From: G039029935 sp039029935
Lineage (GTDB): Bacteria > Chloroflexota > Anaerolineae > Caldilineales > Caldilineaceae
Direction of reading: 5' to 3'
Length of the DNA: 6,673 nucleotides
Assembly: GCA_039029935.1 (NCBI GenBank)
Contig: JBCCFC010000772.1
Span: 1 to 6,673 of the forward strand
Below are positions 6,581 to 6,673 of this stretch, piece after piece (position 1 is the stretch's first letter; each line of letters starts with the position of its first letter). The position numbers and the translations under genes were made by a program. The notes under the pieces are model-generated. The model was given only the letters and a program-made list of their open reading frames with translations, was not told the origin of the DNA and ran no database searches.

Positions 6581-6673
6581 GCTGGCAAGCCGACGCTTCG
6601 GGCGGCTGCCGGCAGACCGCCGAGGTCGGCCTCCGGATCGACCAGCGCGAGACCGGTCGCCGCGTCCCGGTTC
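6581..6673. other. GC-rich terminal stretch of different composition
   Basis: By direct count, 71 of 93 bases are G or C, against 22 of 60 at the left edge and 35 of 60 within the last aminotransferase gene. On the - strand, the frame beginning at 6672 reads as a plausible fragment (A-T-G-L-A-L-V-D-P-E-A-D-L) with G or C at most third codon positions. The mirror + strand frame is also open, so the strand is not settled. It may be the edge of a high-GC gene from a horizontally acquired segment, or an assembly join. No function can be assigned. Confidence 0.4.

Noticed and set aside
6557..6673. N-terminal extension of the small - strand protein to the window edge
   Set aside because: The frame is open but encodes mostly Arg, Gly and Ser in the GC-jump region, which is typical of a non-coding frame in high-GC DNA.
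1..6673. CRISPR array, tRNA genes, insertion sequence ends or prophage genes
   Set aside because: No regularly spaced repeats, cloverleaf-like sequence, transposase motif or phage protein was seen on either strand.

Overview
The window reads as bacterial DNA: dense coding, genes a few bases apart, a Shine-Dalgarno site at the lead gene of the operon, and two intrinsic-terminator-like hairpins. Base composition is not uniform. It is AT-rich on the left (22 of 60 bases are G or C at 1-60), around 58% GC within the last aminotransferase gene (35 of 60 at 5341-5400), and jumps to about 76% GC in the last 93 bases (71 of 93). I cannot assign a taxon. The gene types fit several bacterial lineages, and my faint impression of a Chloroflexota-like bacterium is recollection only.

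Layout. (1) Positions 2-2122 (+) hold the 3' part of a P1B-like P-type ATPase that runs off the left edge. Its catalytic cytoplasmic motifs are intact, but the usual membrane metal-binding residues are absent. (2) Positions 2123-2397 are a 275-base AT-rich spacer with several inverted repeats, one good intrinsic terminator (2256-2293) and an operator-like hairpin (2328-2347). (3) Positions 2398-5910 (+) are a tight three-gene operon. It encodes a nitrilase-superfamily N-carbamoyl-amine hydrolase with an intact Glu-Lys-Cys triad and two different class III PLP-dependent aminotransferases, with gaps of 10 and 2 bases. (4) Positions 5911-6199 carry no gene I can support, but hold nested inverted repeats and a bidirectional terminator-like hairpin. 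(5) Positions 6200-6556 (-) encode a small convergent protein of unknown function with a CxxH...CxxC metal-site pattern. (6) From about 6581 to the end, composition changes abruptly.

How the genes may work together. The operon looks catabolic or interconverting for amines. The hydrolase would release a primary amine (plus CO2 and NH3) from an N-carbamoyl compound, and the aminotransferases would deaminate it. Two readings fit. In the first, agmatine/putrescine use, N-carbamoylputrescine goes to putrescine, then 4-aminobutanal, then GABA, then succinate semialdehyde. In the second, reductive pyrimidine catabolism, N-carbamoyl-beta-alanine goes to beta-alanine, then malonate semialdehyde. The hydrolase motif F-Y-P-T-A-I-G-S-E-P favours the first; the AGXT2-like second aminotransferase fits either. 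No dihydropyrimidinase, agmatine deiminase or aldehyde dehydrogenase lies in the window to decide. I see no functional link between the operon and the ATPase, which is separated from it by a terminator.

I found no tRNA, rRNA, CRISPR array, insertion sequence or phage structural gene.
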